Shown here piece after piece: positions 52,212-63,035 of a stretch of 64,000 nucleotides of DNA. The notes beneath the pieces are model-generated. The model saw nothing but the letters and a program-made list of their open reading frames with translations. It had not been told where the DNA came from and ran no database searches. Origin of the DNA: CAVVSD01 sp963757125 (lineage in GTDB: Bacteria; Actinomycetota; Thermoleophilia; Solirubrobacterales; Solirubrobacteraceae); the NCBI GenBank assembly GCA_963757125.1, contig CAVWQP010000009.1, forward strand, positions 310,001 through 374,000, in the 5' to 3' direction. The translations under genes and the position numbers were made by a program. Each line of letters starts with the position of its first letter. Within the stretch, counting starts at the first letter, position 1.

Positions 52212-53150
52212 GTGCAGATCACGCTGCCGCGGGGCGTCACGGTCGGTCACCACACCGACCTGCAGGCTTGGACCGGGTGCACCGTCGTGCTGCTCCCGGA
52301 GGGCACCGTCGCCGCCGCGGAGGTTCGCGGCGGCGGTCCCGGCACGCGTGAGAGCGAGCTGCTCACGCCGTCCGCGAACGCGGCCGGCGTCCACGCGGTC
52401 CTGCTGACGGGCGGCAGCGCGTTCGGGCTGAGCGCCGCCCACGGCGTCATGGAGCACCTCGCCGCGAAGGGCATCGGCTACGCGATCCCAGGTGGGCCGG
52501 TGCCGCTCGTGTTCGCAGCGGTCGTCTACGACCTCATGCTCGGCGACGGCTCCGTGCGACCCGACGACGCCGCCGCCGCCGCGGCCTGCGAGGCGGCCGG
52601 CACAGAGGTGGCTCGCGGCAGCATCGGCGTGGGGACGGGCTGCACGGTCGGCAAGCTGCGCGGCGCCGACGGCTGGACGAAGGGCGGCTTCGGCGCGGCG
52701 ACGCTCCGGGTGGGCGACGCGACCGTCACAGCGCTGGCGGCCGTCAACGCATTCGGCGACGTCCTCGCGGACGACGGGACCGTCGCGGCGGGCGTCTGGA
52801 CCGGGGCGGGCTACGCCCGCACGACCGACCTCCTGCTGGCCGGCGAGACGCCGGCGCGCGCGGCGACGCGCGAGAACACGACGCTCGTCTGCCTCGTGAC
52901 CGACGCTCGGCTGGACAAGCGCGAGGCGTGGCTCGTCGCGCGGGCGGGGAGCGCCGGCGTCGCACGATCGATCGCGCCGAGCGCCACCGCCGCGGACGGG
53001 GACCTCGTCGTCTGCGCCGCGACGGGCGACGTGCCCGCGGACCCGTTCGTGCTGTCGGCGATGGCACCGGAGGTGATCGCGGCGGCCGTCCGCGACGCCG
53101 TGGCGTCGGCCACCGGCGCGCCCGGTTGTCCGGCGGCCGGAGAGCGCTAG
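52212..53150 (+). CDS. P1 family peptidase (DmpA/NylC-like N-terminal nucleophile hydrolase)
   Basis: A 312-residue self-processing hydrolase of the P1 family: VGHHTDLQAWTGCTVVLLP, GVHAVLLTGGSAFGLSAAHG, RGSIGVGTGCTVGKL, and AFGDVLADDGT. The processing site is RENTTLVCLVTD, where cleavage between Asn and Thr would free the Thr nucleophile as in nylon-oligomer hydrolase NylC; DmpA uses Ser at the same point. It could hydrolyse N-terminal amino-acid amides or cyclic/linear oligoamides. GTG start at 52212, 15 nt after the sigma factor stop, so perhaps co-transcribed. Its 3' end overlaps the convergent LysR gene. Confidence 0.88.
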   Translation: MQITLPRGVTVGHHTDLQAWTGCTVVLLPEGTVAAAEVRGGGPGTRESELLTPSANAAGVHAVLLTGGSAFGLSAAHGVMEHLAAKGIGYAIPGGPVPLVFAAVVYDLMLGDGSVRPDDAAAAAACEAAGTEVARGSIGVGTGCTVGKLRGADGWTKGGFGAATLRVGDATVTALAAVNAFGDVLADDGTVAAGVWTGAGYARTTDLLLAGETPARAATRENTTLVCLVTDARLDKREAWLVARAGSAGVARSIAPSATAADGDLVVCAATGDVPADPFVLSAMAPEVIAAAVRDAVASATGAPGCPAAGER

Positions 53151-54061
53151 CCGTAGTCGCGACGAGCGATCTCGGCGAGCTCGCGCGCACGCGGTGACAG
53201 CCTGCTGTCCTGCGGCCACGCGAGGACGACCGGGCACGGGGGTACCGCCGGCGCGAGCTCCCGCTCGATGATGGGCAGCCCCTCGTAGCTCTGCTTGATC
53301 TCGGGCCGCTGGACGAGGATCGCGTAGTACGAGGGGTTGCGCGCAACGAGCGACCGCGTGAGCTCGTAGCCGTGCGTGGTGTGGCGGACGTTGGGCTGCA
53401 GCCCCCTGCGCTCGAACAGCGACATCGCGTAGCTCGTGCTCGGTGTCGTGTCGAACAGGATGAGCGGCTCCGGGGCCAGCTGCTCGAGCGTCACGCTCGG
53501 CTGGGCTGCGAACGGGTGACCGGCGCCGAACAGCGCGTACGCGCGCGGCTCGTAGAGGACGACGCGGTTCAGGGACGCCGTCAGGTCCATGTCGTACATG
53601 ACGGCGACGTCGAGCTGTCCGGCCAGCAGCTGCTCCTGCAGCGCGTCCTGCGAGCCCTCGTGGAACGAGACCGTGACCCGCGGATGGCGGGCCTCGAACT
53701 CGACGAGCAGGCGCGGGAGCACCGTCGGCGCGAGCGTCACGAAGCACCCGACCGCGAGGGGACCGGCGAGCTCGGTCCCCTGGCCGTGCGCGAGGTCGTT
53801 GAGCTCGGCGGCGCCCGCGAGCAGCGACCGTGCCCGGCTGAGCACCTCCGCGCCGGTGGGCGTCAGCGACACCCCGCGCCCGCGGCGGCGGATGAGGAGG
53901 TCCGCCTCCAGCGCGCGCTCGAGCTCGGTGACGGAACCGGCCACCGCCGACTGCGACATGAACAGCCGATCCGCCGCCCCGCTGATCGTCCCCGCCTCGA
54001 CGACGGCGACGAAGTGCGCGAGCCGGCGGAACGACAGGGTGCCCCACACATCGAGGTCCAA
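53147..54061 (-). CDS. LysR family transcriptional regulator
   Basis: A 304-residue LysR protein. The helix-turn-helix is FVAVVEAGTISGAADRLFMSQSAVAGSV (ends: FVAVVEAGTIS, FMSQSAVAGSV), followed by ELERALEADLLIRR and the two-lobed substrate domain (LAVGCFVTLAPTVLP, LDVAVMYDMDL). The start is the TTG at 54061, since AGGAGG lies 5 nt upstream; the GTG at 54049 is an alternative. It is divergent from the flavin hydroxylase-like gene and very likely regulates it with an aromatic or acid effector. Confidence 0.9.
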   Translation of the reverse strand: MDLDVWGTLSFRRLAHFVAVVEAGTISGAADRLFMSQSAVAGSVTELERALEADLLIRRRGRGVSLTPTGAEVLSRARSLLAGAAELNDLAHGQGTELAGPLAVGCFVTLAPTVLPRLLVEFEARHPRVTVSFHEGSQDALQEQLLAGQLDVAVMYDMDLTASLNRVVLYEPRAYALFGAGHPFAAQPSVTLEQLAPEPLILFDTTPSTSYAMSLFERRGLQPNVRHTTHGYELTRSLVARNPSYYAILVQRPEIKQSYEGLPIIERELAPAVPPCPVVLAWPQDSRLSPRARELAEIARRDYG

Positions 54062-54134
54062 CTGCTCCTCCTCGGTAGAACCGTGGAGGATAGGCGGAAA
54101 CCGATGCTTGGCCGTGCAGCCACGGACTGGCACG

Positions 54135-55319
54135 ATGCCCGCGATGGGAGTCCCTGTTGAAGCGCCCACGGGCGCGGACGTCGTCCGCACAGCGGAGGAC
54201 CTGGTGCCGTTCCTACGCGAGCGCGCGGCGGAGATCGACGAAGAGCGAGCGATCCCCGAGGAGGTGTACCGCGCGCTGCAGGACGCCGGGATGTTCAACA
54301 TCCTCAAGCCCCGCCGCTACGGCGGGTTCGAGCTCACCGAGCACGACCACGCGATGGTCACGCTGACCCTGGCCAAGGGGTGTGCGTCGACGGCATGGGT
54401 CTTCGCGATCCTGGACTCCGACAACATCGCGATCTGCTCCTTCCCCGAGGAGACCCAGGAGGAGATCTGGGGCGCGAACCCCTCGGCGACGCTCGCGGGG
54501 AACACGAACCTCAACCCGGCGGCCGAGGTCGAGCGCGTGCCCGGCGGCTACCGGCTGAGCGGCACCTGGGGGTACTGCAGCGGATCGGACTTCTCCGAGT
54601 GGCTCATCTTCAACGCCCCCGTCGGCGAGGAGGGCGAGGGTCACATGTTCGTCGTCGCCGGCGAGGAGGCGGAGACGATCGACGACTGGTGGCCGACGGG
54701 CATGCGCGGGACGGGGAGCCGGTCCAAGCGCGTCGACCGCGTGTTCGTCCCCGATCGGCGCGTCATGCGGACCGCCGACACGACGGTCCGCCTCGAGGAG
54801 CGCCGCTCGCTGCATCCCACCTTCGACGCGACCTTCGCGCCGTGGCCGTCGCACGGGCGGTTCCCGTTCGCCGCCACCGCCGTCGGCGCAGCCGTCGGCG
54901 CGGCGGAAGGCTTCGGCGAGTCCAGCGGGTCGCTGACCCGCGTGGCGCACGCGCTCGGCGGCACGACCCGGCTCGTCGAGCAGGACTACGTCGCCACGGA
55001 GTTCGCCGAGGCGTCCGGCGAGCTCGACATGGCCTGGGACCTCGTCGCGCGCGACAGCCGGGAGGCGGCGGAGTACGCGGGGCGCCACGAGCTTCCGGAC
55101 GAGCGGCTGCTGGCCAAGCTCCACCGCGACAACGCGCTGGTCACCCGGGTGTCGCTCCGCGAGGTCAGCCGCATCCACGCGCTCGTCGGCGCGAAGGCCG
55201 GGTTCCCAGGGCACCCGATCTCACGCGCGAAGCGCGACGTCGAGATGGTCGCCGCGCACGTGACGCTCAACTGGCGCCAGGCGGCCGTGCGCTACCTCGC
55301 GTCCGTCGCGTCGGCCTGA
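54135..55319 (+). CDS. acyl-CoA dehydrogenase-fold flavin hydroxylase
   Basis: A 394-residue flavin oxygenase of the HsaA/DszC group: FNILKPRRYGGFELTEHDHAM, CASTAWVFAI, LSGTWGYCSGSDFSEW, and MRGTGSRSKRVDRVFVPDRR (ends shown). It differs from the other two in the window in its C-terminal half (RIHALVGAKAGFPGHPISRAKRD). It would hydroxylate a substrate with reduced flavin. The first ATG at 54135 and a second at 54144 are both possible. LysR-controlled by position. Its last 53 nt overlap the convergent LacI gene. Confidence 0.85.
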   Translation: MPAMGVPVEAPTGADVVRTAEDLVPFLRERAAEIDEERAIPEEVYRALQDAGMFNILKPRRYGGFELTEHDHAMVTLTLAKGCASTAWVFAILDSDNIAICSFPEETQEEIWGANPSATLAGNTNLNPAAEVERVPGGYRLSGTWGYCSGSDFSEWLIFNAPVGEEGEGHMFVVAGEEAETIDDWWPTGMRGTGSRSKRVDRVFVPDRRVMRTADTTVRLEERRSLHPTFDATFAPWPSHGRFPFAATAVGAAVGAAEGFGESSGSLTRVAHALGGTTRLVEQDYVATEFAEASGELDMAWDLVARDSREAAEYAGRHELPDERLLAKLHRDNALVTRVSLREVSRIHALVGAKAGFPGHPISRAKRDVEMVAAHVTLNWRQAAVRYLASVASA

Positions 55320-56365
55320 CCGGCCCCGTCGACCCGCGGACGACGAGCTCGACGGGCAGCATCACCCGGCGGGGCGGCCCGCCCTCGAGCAGCTCGGCGA
55401 GCAGCCGCGCCGCCTGCTCGCCCTTCTCGCGCAGCGGCTGGCGCACGGTCGTCAGGTCCGCGAGGGCCGCCGGTGGCGCGTCGTCGAAGCCGGTCACCGA
55501 CAGGTCCTCCGGCACCGCCAGGCCGAGCTCGGCGGCCGCGCGCAGCGCCCCGAGCGCGAGCTGGTCGGTCGTGGCCAGCAGCGCCGTCGGGCGGGGATCC
55601 GCCGCCAGCGCCGCATGGGCGAGGCGGGCGCCGGCCTCGCGGTCGTTCGTGCCCTCGTGCTTCGGCACGGTGGCCCAGTCGATCCCGGCGGCGGTCGAGT
55701 GCGTCGCGGAAGCCGAGCAGCCGCTGGCGCGCGATGTGGAACGTCGCGTCGGCCTCCCGCACCGCGTCGACCGGTCCCTCGTAGCCGTCCGGCCGCAGGC
55801 GGAAGGTGAGGACGGCGACGTCGCGATGGCCGAGTCCGAGGACGTGCTCGGCGATCTCGCGCGTCGCGGACCGGTCGTCGATCCCGACGAACGCCTGGCC
55901 CGCGATGTCGGGCTCCTCGACCACGACGATCGGGATGCGGCGCTCGAGAGCCGCGCGCACGGCCGCCTGGTCGTCGGCCATCGAGTAGATGCAGAGTCCG
56001 TCGACGACGGCCTCGCGGACGGCGTGCGTCGCGTCGGCACCGGGCGGGGAGGGGACGAGCAGCAGCGCCGTGCCCTCCGCCTCGGCCTCCCGCGCGAGCC
56101 CCTCGAGGAACCCGACCGCGGCCGGATCGGTGAACGCGTAGGAGAGCGCCTCCGTGAACAGGAGCCCGACGACGCCGCTGCGACCGGTCCGCAGCCGCCG
56201 GGCGGCGGGGTCCGGGCCCGTGTAGCCGAGCTCCGCGGCCACGACCAGGATCCGCTCGCGCAGGTCGGGCGCCAGCTGGTCGGGCCGGTTGTACGCGTTG
56301 GAGACCGTGGAGCGCGACACGCCGAGCACGTCGGCGATCGTCTGCAGCGTGACGCGGCGGGGCAC
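55267..56365 (-). pseudogene. LacI family regulator, one frameshift
   Basis: The N-terminus is a LacI helix-turn-helix and hinge (VTLQTIADVLGVSRSTVSNAY) after a GTG start at 56365; GLLFTEALSYAF begins the sugar-binding-like core. From about 55695 the frame changes and the end is read as LATTDQLALGALRAA, LSVTGFDDAPPA and LPVELVVRGST, all typical of LacI. One extra C at about 55692-55700 explains the break. It might sense a sugar, but no sugar genes lie next to it. Sequencing indel or pseudogene. Confidence 0.82.
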
Positions 56366-56425
56366 GGCCGGGATCGTATGGGCGAGCTTGATTCTCGACT
56401 CCCTGTGCGCCACGCTGCGATCGCC

Positions 56426-56833
56426 ATGCCCTTCGCACTGCGCCGCGGACCCGCCCCCCTCGTCGGGGTGGATCGCGCGACCTATCGGCCCGGTGACGCC
56501 GTGCGCGTCACCGTGATGATCCCGGCGGAGATGGTGTCGCCTCGCGGGCATGTGCGCCTGCGCTGCCACCGCCCGCGCGACATGCCGCTGGACCCGCTGG
56601 TCGATCCACCCGAGGTCGCCGGCTGCGCAGCCGAGTGCGTGGAGCTCGCGCGCGCCGAGCTCGCGCCCGCGCAGGACCGGTCGTCGTGCATGACCGCCAT
56701 CGTCCACATCCCTCCGGATGCGGAGCCCACGGTCCGTGGTGGTCGCGAGGTCGCGGCTTGGGAGGTCGTCGCCGTGGTCCAGCGCCGCGCGACGAGCACG
56801 TGGGTGGAGGTCCTGCCTCGTACCATGGGATGA
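56426..56833 (+). CDS. hypothetical protein, beta-sandwich-like
   Basis: A 135-residue protein with alternating beta-strand pattern: GVDRATYRPGDAVRVTVMIP, GHVRLRCHRP and WEVVAVVQRRATSTWVEVLP. The opening and spacing recall arrestin-like or sporulation-control protein beta sandwiches (RPGDxVRVxVxI), but the match is weak and I do not name a family. No signal or membrane segment is seen. It lies 106 nt before Lon, on the same strand, and downstream of the divergent LacI start. Confidence 0.55.
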   Translation: MPFALRRGPAPLVGVDRATYRPGDAVRVTVMIPAEMVSPRGHVRLRCHRPRDMPLDPLVDPPEVAGCAAECVELARAELAPAQDRSSCMTAIVHIPPDAEPTVRGGREVAAWEVVAVVQRRATSTWVEVLPRTMG

Positions 56834-56867
56834 AGAAGATCTGAGCCGGATCGGCTGAGATATCCTC

Positions 56868-56895
56868 TTGCAAAGACCAGAGCACGCGCTATCAT
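56868..56895 (+). promoter_or_regulatory. sigma-70-type promoter of lon
   Basis: A -35 box TTGCAA (56868-56873) and -10 box TATCAT (56890-56895) are separated by 16 nt, in a noticeably AT-richer stretch. The expected start of transcription is near 56902, about 38 nt before the lon ATG. No HspR-type repeat is seen. Confidence 0.6.
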
Positions 56896-56939
56896 TGCAC
56901 GTGCATCAGTTGTCAGCGCAAAGGAATCTTCAGCTCGAC

Positions 56940-59217
<2,278 letters not shown>

Positions 59218-59228
<11 letters not shown>

Positions 59229-59496
59229 ACCGGAGCACAGCCTCGGCCGCGTGACGGGCGTCCCCCTCGCCCGTCACGCACCGGAGCCGCTCGGCGCCCG
59301 CCTCGCGCACGACGATCTCGTACGCCAGGCGATCGGCGCCGGGCGGCTTCGTCGTGTCGGGGCGCTCGAGCGCCCGCGCGAGCGCGGCGCGGGCGTCCTC
59401 GTCCAGATCCCTCCAGGCGACCGTCGCCTCCAGCCGCACGCCCGCGACGCCGCCGGTCCGCACGACCGTCACCTCGGCGTCGTCGCCTACGTCCAC
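59218..59496 (-). CDS. emfourin-like protease inhibitor
   Basis: A 92-residue protein next to, and overlapping by 10 nt, an M4 protease gene. EVTVVRTGGVAGVRLEATV starts the fold, and the LERPDTTKPPGADRLAYEIVV region matches the small beta-rich emfourin inhibitors that accompany protealysin-like proteases. It should bind the protease active site and keep it inactive in the cell. The ATG at 59496 gives the length expected for the family. Order protease-inhibitor on the minus strand fits a typical protealysin operon. Confidence 0.75.
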
Positions 59497-60554
59497 GCGA
59501 CACCCACCGCGTCCCAGCCGCTGCGGACGGCGTCCTGGACGGCGCCGCCGGCGCCGAACAGCTGCCCCGCGACCGCCACGGTGATGCGCGCGAAGTCCGT
59601 GAACGTCGCCGTGCTGCGCAGGCCGCGGTCGCGCGCCGTCTCGTACCAGACCCGCCCTGCGCGCTCCCAGGCGTTGCCGCCGAGCGTCGTCGCCACGACG
59701 TAGAACGCGTGGTTGGGGATCCCGGAGTTGATGTGCACGCCGCCGTCGTCCTCGCTCGTGACGACGAAATCGTCCATGTGCGCCGGCTGCGGGTCCTTGC
59801 CGAGGACGTCGTCGTCGTAGGCGGTGCCCGGCGCCGCCATCGAGCGCAGCGCCGTGCCCTGCACGTCGGGCCCGAGGAGGTCGGCGCCGATGAGCCAGTC
59901 CGCCTGCTCGGCGGTCTGCCCGAGCGCGTGCTGCTTGACGAGCGACCCGAAGACGTCCGAGCAGCTCTCGTTGAGCGCGCCGGACTGGCCCTGGTACTGC
60001 AGGCCGTTCTCGTCCTCGGTGACGCCGTGGGCCAGCTCGTGCCCGATGACGTCGAGCGACCGGGTGAACCGCAGGAACAGCTTCCCGTCGCCGTCCCCGA
60101 ACACCATCCGGCGGCCGTCCCAGAACGCGTTGTCGTAGTCCTGCCCGTAGTGGACGACCCCGCGGAGGGGCATGCCCTCGTCGTCGATCGAGTTGCGGCC
60201 GTAGGCCTGCTCCCAGAAGTCGTACGTCGCGCCGAGGCCGTCGTAGGCCTCGTCGGCCGCTGCGTCCCCGGTCGGCGGTCCGCCCTCGGTGCGGACGATC
60301 GGCCCGCGCATGACCTGCTCGGCCCCCTGGGCGTCGCGGATCTCGCGGTTCGCGCCCTGGTTCTCGAGCGCCGCGAGCGCGTCCGGTCCCTCGCGGTGCC
60401 CGCGCACGCCGCGCAGCAGCTGGTTCTGCACGCGGGCCTGGCGGATCGTCGCGTCCAGCGCGATCGTGCTGAGCGCCCAGCTGCGCTGCGCCTTCGTCCC
60501 GTGCCGCGCGATGCGGTCGAGCATCGTGGGCGGGACGATGCAGCAGCGGCTCAT
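59487..60554 (-). CDS. M4 family (protealysin-like) zinc metalloprotease
   Basis: A 355-residue thermolysin-type protease without a signal peptide. The N-terminal CCIVPPTML is the short protealysin propeptide hallmark. VIGHELAHGVTE (HExxH) near residue 175 and GALNESCSDVFG (the third zinc ligand Glu) follow, plus INSGIPNHAFY with the catalytic His. The length and N-terminus fit cytosolic protealysins, which can leave the cell without a signal. Its start overlaps the stop of the Lrp-type regulator by 4 nt (ATGA). The adjacent emfourin presumably inhibits it. Confidence 0.92.
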   Translation of the reverse strand: MSRCCIVPPTMLDRIARHGTKAQRSWALSTIALDATIRQARVQNQLLRGVRGHREGPDALAALENQGANREIRDAQGAEQVMRGPIVRTEGGPPTGDAAADEAYDGLGATYDFWEQAYGRNSIDDEGMPLRGVVHYGQDYDNAFWDGRRMVFGDGDGKLFLRFTRSLDVIGHELAHGVTEDENGLQYQGQSGALNESCSDVFGSLVKQHALGQTAEQADWLIGADLLGPDVQGTALRSMAAPGTAYDDDVLGKDPQPAHMDDFVVTSEDDGGVHINSGIPNHAFYVVATTLGGNAWERAGRVWYETARDRGLRSTATFTDFARITVAVAGQLFGAGGAVQDAVRSGWDAVGVAWT

Positions 60555-61030
60555 GGCGTCAGGGCGCGCTGGGGGACGGGGGAGGACTGCATGATCGACG
60601 TCGTCGTCTGCCCGTAGGAGGCGAAGCCGTCGATGACCTCCTCGAGGTGCGTCACGTCGCGCACCCAGGCGGTCATGACGTAGCAGTCGTCGCCGGTGAC
60701 GCGATGGCACTCGACGATCTCCGGCGTGTCGCGCGCGAGCTGGGCGACCGCGGCGAGCTGGCGCGGCGCCGGGCGGCTTCGGATGATCACGCCCAGGGTG
60801 TACCCCAGCGCCCGGGGGTCGACCGTGGCGCGGTAGCCCGTGATGACGCCCTCGTCCTCCAGCCGCCGCAGCCGCTCGGCGACGGCGGGGGAGGACAGCG
60901 ACACGCGCCGGCCGAGCTCGGCCAGCGAGAGGCGCCCGTCGGCCTGGAGCTCCTCGAGCAGGCGCAGGTTCGTGGCATCCAGGAGACCGCCTTCGGCGAT
61001 CCGCCCGTTCTGCCGTGGATTCGCAGCCAT
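60551..61030 (-). CDS. Lrp/AsnC family transcriptional regulator
   Basis: A 159-residue Lrp/AsnC protein: the N-terminal helix-turn-helix (LLEELQADGRLSLAELGRRV, SSPAVAERLRRLEDEGVI) and a RAM effector domain (PEIVECHRVTGDDCYVMTAWV). It senses amino acids or related ligands and is first in the lrp-protease-emfourin run, so it may regulate the protease; a 62-nt gap separates it from the divergent EamA transporter, which is a second likely target. Confidence 0.9.
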   Translation of the reverse strand: MAANPRQNGRIAEGGLLDATNLRLLEELQADGRLSLAELGRRVSLSSPAVAERLRRLEDEGVITGYRATVDPRALGYTLGVIIRSRPAPRQLAAVAQLARDTPEIVECHRVTGDDCYVMTAWVRDVTHLEEVIDGFASYGQTTTSIMQSSPVPQRALTP

Positions 61031-61092
61031 GCGACGCAGAGTACCTCCGTTCGCCCCTGTGGAGAAGCGTCGTCGGCGAGGATCCTGATGTC

Positions 61093-62067
61093 ATGCGTCG
61101 TCCGCCTCCGCACGTCTACTTCCTCGTCTCCGCCGTCTTCCACTACCTGGGGCCGGCGTTCGCGGTGCTGCTGTTCGCACGCGTCGAGGTGCTCGGCGTC
61201 GCGTGGCTGCGGGTCGTGTCTGCCGCGGTCGTGTTCGCCCTGTGGCGGCGACCGCGGCGGGTGACGCGCCTGCTCGTGGCCTGGGGCTGCGTCCTCGCGA
61301 CGATGAACTGCTGCTTCTACCTCGCCATCGACCGGCTGCCGCTCAGCACGGTCGCGGCGATCGAGTTCCTCCCCGTCGTGCTCCTGGCCGCCGTCGGCGC
61401 GCGCACCCCGCGCAACGGCGTCGCGCTCGCCCTGGCCGCACCCGGGGTGCTGCTGCTGACCGGTGTGCACCTCGGCGCGGGCGCGACCGCGCTGGCGCTG
61501 GCCGGCGCCAACGCCGTCCTCTTCGCGATCTACATCGTGCTCGCCGACCGCGTCGCCAAGCAGGAGGGCGTGTCAGGGGTCGACGGCCTCGCGGCGTCCA
61601 TGCTCGTGGCGGCCGTCGTCATCACGCCGATGGCCGGCTGGGCGGCGGTGCCCGCGTTCGACGACCCCGTGGCGATCGCCGCGGGCGTCGGCGTGGGCCT
61701 CTGCTCGTCGGTGATCCCGTACGTCGCCGACCAGCTCGCGCTGGCGCGGCTGCCGCGCGCGACCTATGCCCTCATGGTGTCGCTGCTGCCAGCGACGGCG
61801 ACCGTCATCGGGATCGTCGTCCTCACCCAGGTGCCGTCGGCGCGCGAGGTCGCGGGGGTCGCGCTCGTCGTGGCGGGCGTCGCGCTGCACCGTCCGGCGA
61901 GCGTCGTCGGTCAGGTGAAGGGAACGCGGATGAGCCGGTCGTCGTCCTCGGACGGATCGCCGCGGCCGTCGCGGTTGCTCGTCGTGAGCCAGAGCGCGTC
62001 GCCCGACGGATCGACCGCCACGGTGCGGATGCGGCCGAACTCGCCCTCGAGCAGCGACTCGGGCTGA
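61093..62067 (+). CDS. EamA family (DMT) transporter
   Basis: A 324-residue drug/metabolite transporter with about ten membrane spans in two EamA halves (YFLVSAVFHYLGPAFAVLLF at the start; LDRLPLSTVAAIEFLPVVLL; LARLPRATYALMVSLLPATATVIG). It probably exports amino acids or metabolites. The last ~50 residues (polar, Ser-rich) run 157 nt into the opposite strand of the convergent PQQ-type dehydrogenase gene. Homologues end near VVAGVALHRP, so the tail may be spurious or a lost stop codon. It diverges from the Lrp-type regulator. Confidence 0.85.
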   Translation: MRRPPPHVYFLVSAVFHYLGPAFAVLLFARVEVLGVAWLRVVSAAVVFALWRRPRRVTRLLVAWGCVLATMNCCFYLAIDRLPLSTVAAIEFLPVVLLAAVGARTPRNGVALALAAPGVLLLTGVHLGAGATALALAGANAVLFAIYIVLADRVAKQEGVSGVDGLAASMLVAAVVITPMAGWAAVPAFDDPVAIAAGVGVGLCSSVIPYVADQLALARLPRATYALMVSLLPATATVIGIVVLTQVPSAREVAGVALVVAGVALHRPASVVGQVKGTRMSRSSSSDGSPRPSRLLVVSQSASPDGSTATVRMRPNSPSSSDSG

Positions 62068-63035
62068 CCGAGCTTGTCGCCGTCCACCGGGATGCGCCAC
62101 AGGCGCTGACCGCGCAGCGCGCCGACCCACAGGTTGCCGCGCGCGTAGGCCAGGCCGCTGGGGGATGCCTCCGAGGTCGGCCAGGTGACGAGCGGGTTCG
62201 TGTACTTGCCGCCCTGGGTGTCGCCCTTGCCCTCGACCTCGGGCCAGCCGTAGTTCTTGCCCTTCTGGATGAGGTTGACCTCGTCGAAGGTGTTCTCGCC
62301 GAACTCGCTCGCCCACAGCCGCCCGTCGTCGTCCCAGTCCAGGCCCTGGACGTTGCGGTGGCCCAGCGTCCAGTACGGGTTGCCCTTGACGGGGTTGTCG
62401 TCCGGGATCGACCCGTCCGGGTTGATCCGCAGGATCTTGCCGCCCGGGTTGGCGGGGTCCTGCGAGCGGCTGCCCTCGAGCCCGTCGCCGGTGGTGATGT
62501 ACAGCTTGCCGTCAGGGCCGAACGCCAGTCGCCCGCCGTCGTGGTTCGTGGAGCGGTAGATGCCGGTGATGATCGGCTTCTCGTCGCCGTCGAGGCTGAA
62601 GTGGACGACCCGGTTGTCCTGCGCGCCGGTGTAGTAGGCGTAGACCTGCTTGTCCTTCGCGTAGTCCGGCGAGACCGCGAGGCCGAGCAGCCCGCCCTCG
62701 CCGATGTCCTTGTCGACGCCGGCGAGCTCCTTCACCACGACGGGCTTGCCGCCGTCCTTGGGCACCTGCAGGATGCGGCCGGTCGTGCGCTCGCCCACGA
62801 GCAGGTCGCCGTCGGGGAGGAACGCCAGGCCCCACGGGACCTGCAGCCCGGTCGCCACGACCTCGGGCTTGCCGAGCTGGGCCGACTCGATCTCGGGCGT
62901 GCTCGTGCCGAGATCGGGGGTCGCCGTCCTGCCGGCGGAGTCCGTCGTCGCGCCCGCCGGGCCGTCGTCGCCCCCGCCGCACGCGACGAGCGCGAGCGCG
63001 GCGGAGGCCAGGATCAGCGCGAGGGGCCGCCGCAC
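61911..63035 (-). CDS. PQQ-type (glucose/sorbosone) sugar dehydrogenase, lipoprotein
   Basis: A 374-residue beta-propeller of the GSDH family. The N-terminus is a lipoprotein signal (LALILASAALALVAC with Cys at the lipobox end), followed by WGLAFLPDGDLLVGERTTG, GEGGLLGLAVSPDYAKDKQV, YRSTNHDGGRLAFGPDGKLY, LGHRNVQGLDWDDDG and EVNLIQKGKNYGWP. Such proteins oxidise aldoses with PQQ outside the membrane. The GTG start at 63035 shares one base with the stop of the next gene upstream. It is a tandem paralogue of the following entry. Confidence 0.9.
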   Translation of the reverse strand: MRRPLALILASAALALVACGGGDDGPAGATTDSAGRTATPDLGTSTPEIESAQLGKPEVVATGLQVPWGLAFLPDGDLLVGERTTGRILQVPKDGGKPVVVKELAGVDKDIGEGGLLGLAVSPDYAKDKQVYAYYTGAQDNRVVHFSLDGDEKPIITGIYRSTNHDGGRLAFGPDGKLYITTGDGLEGSRSQDPANPGGKILRINPDGSIPDDNPVKGNPYWTLGHRNVQGLDWDDDGRLWASEFGENTFDEVNLIQKGKNYGWPEVEGKGDTQGGKYTNPLVTWPTSEASPSGLAYARGNLWVGALRGQRLWRIPVDGDKLGQPESLLEGEFGRIRTVAVDPSGDALWLTTSNRDGRGDPSEDDDRLIRVPFT

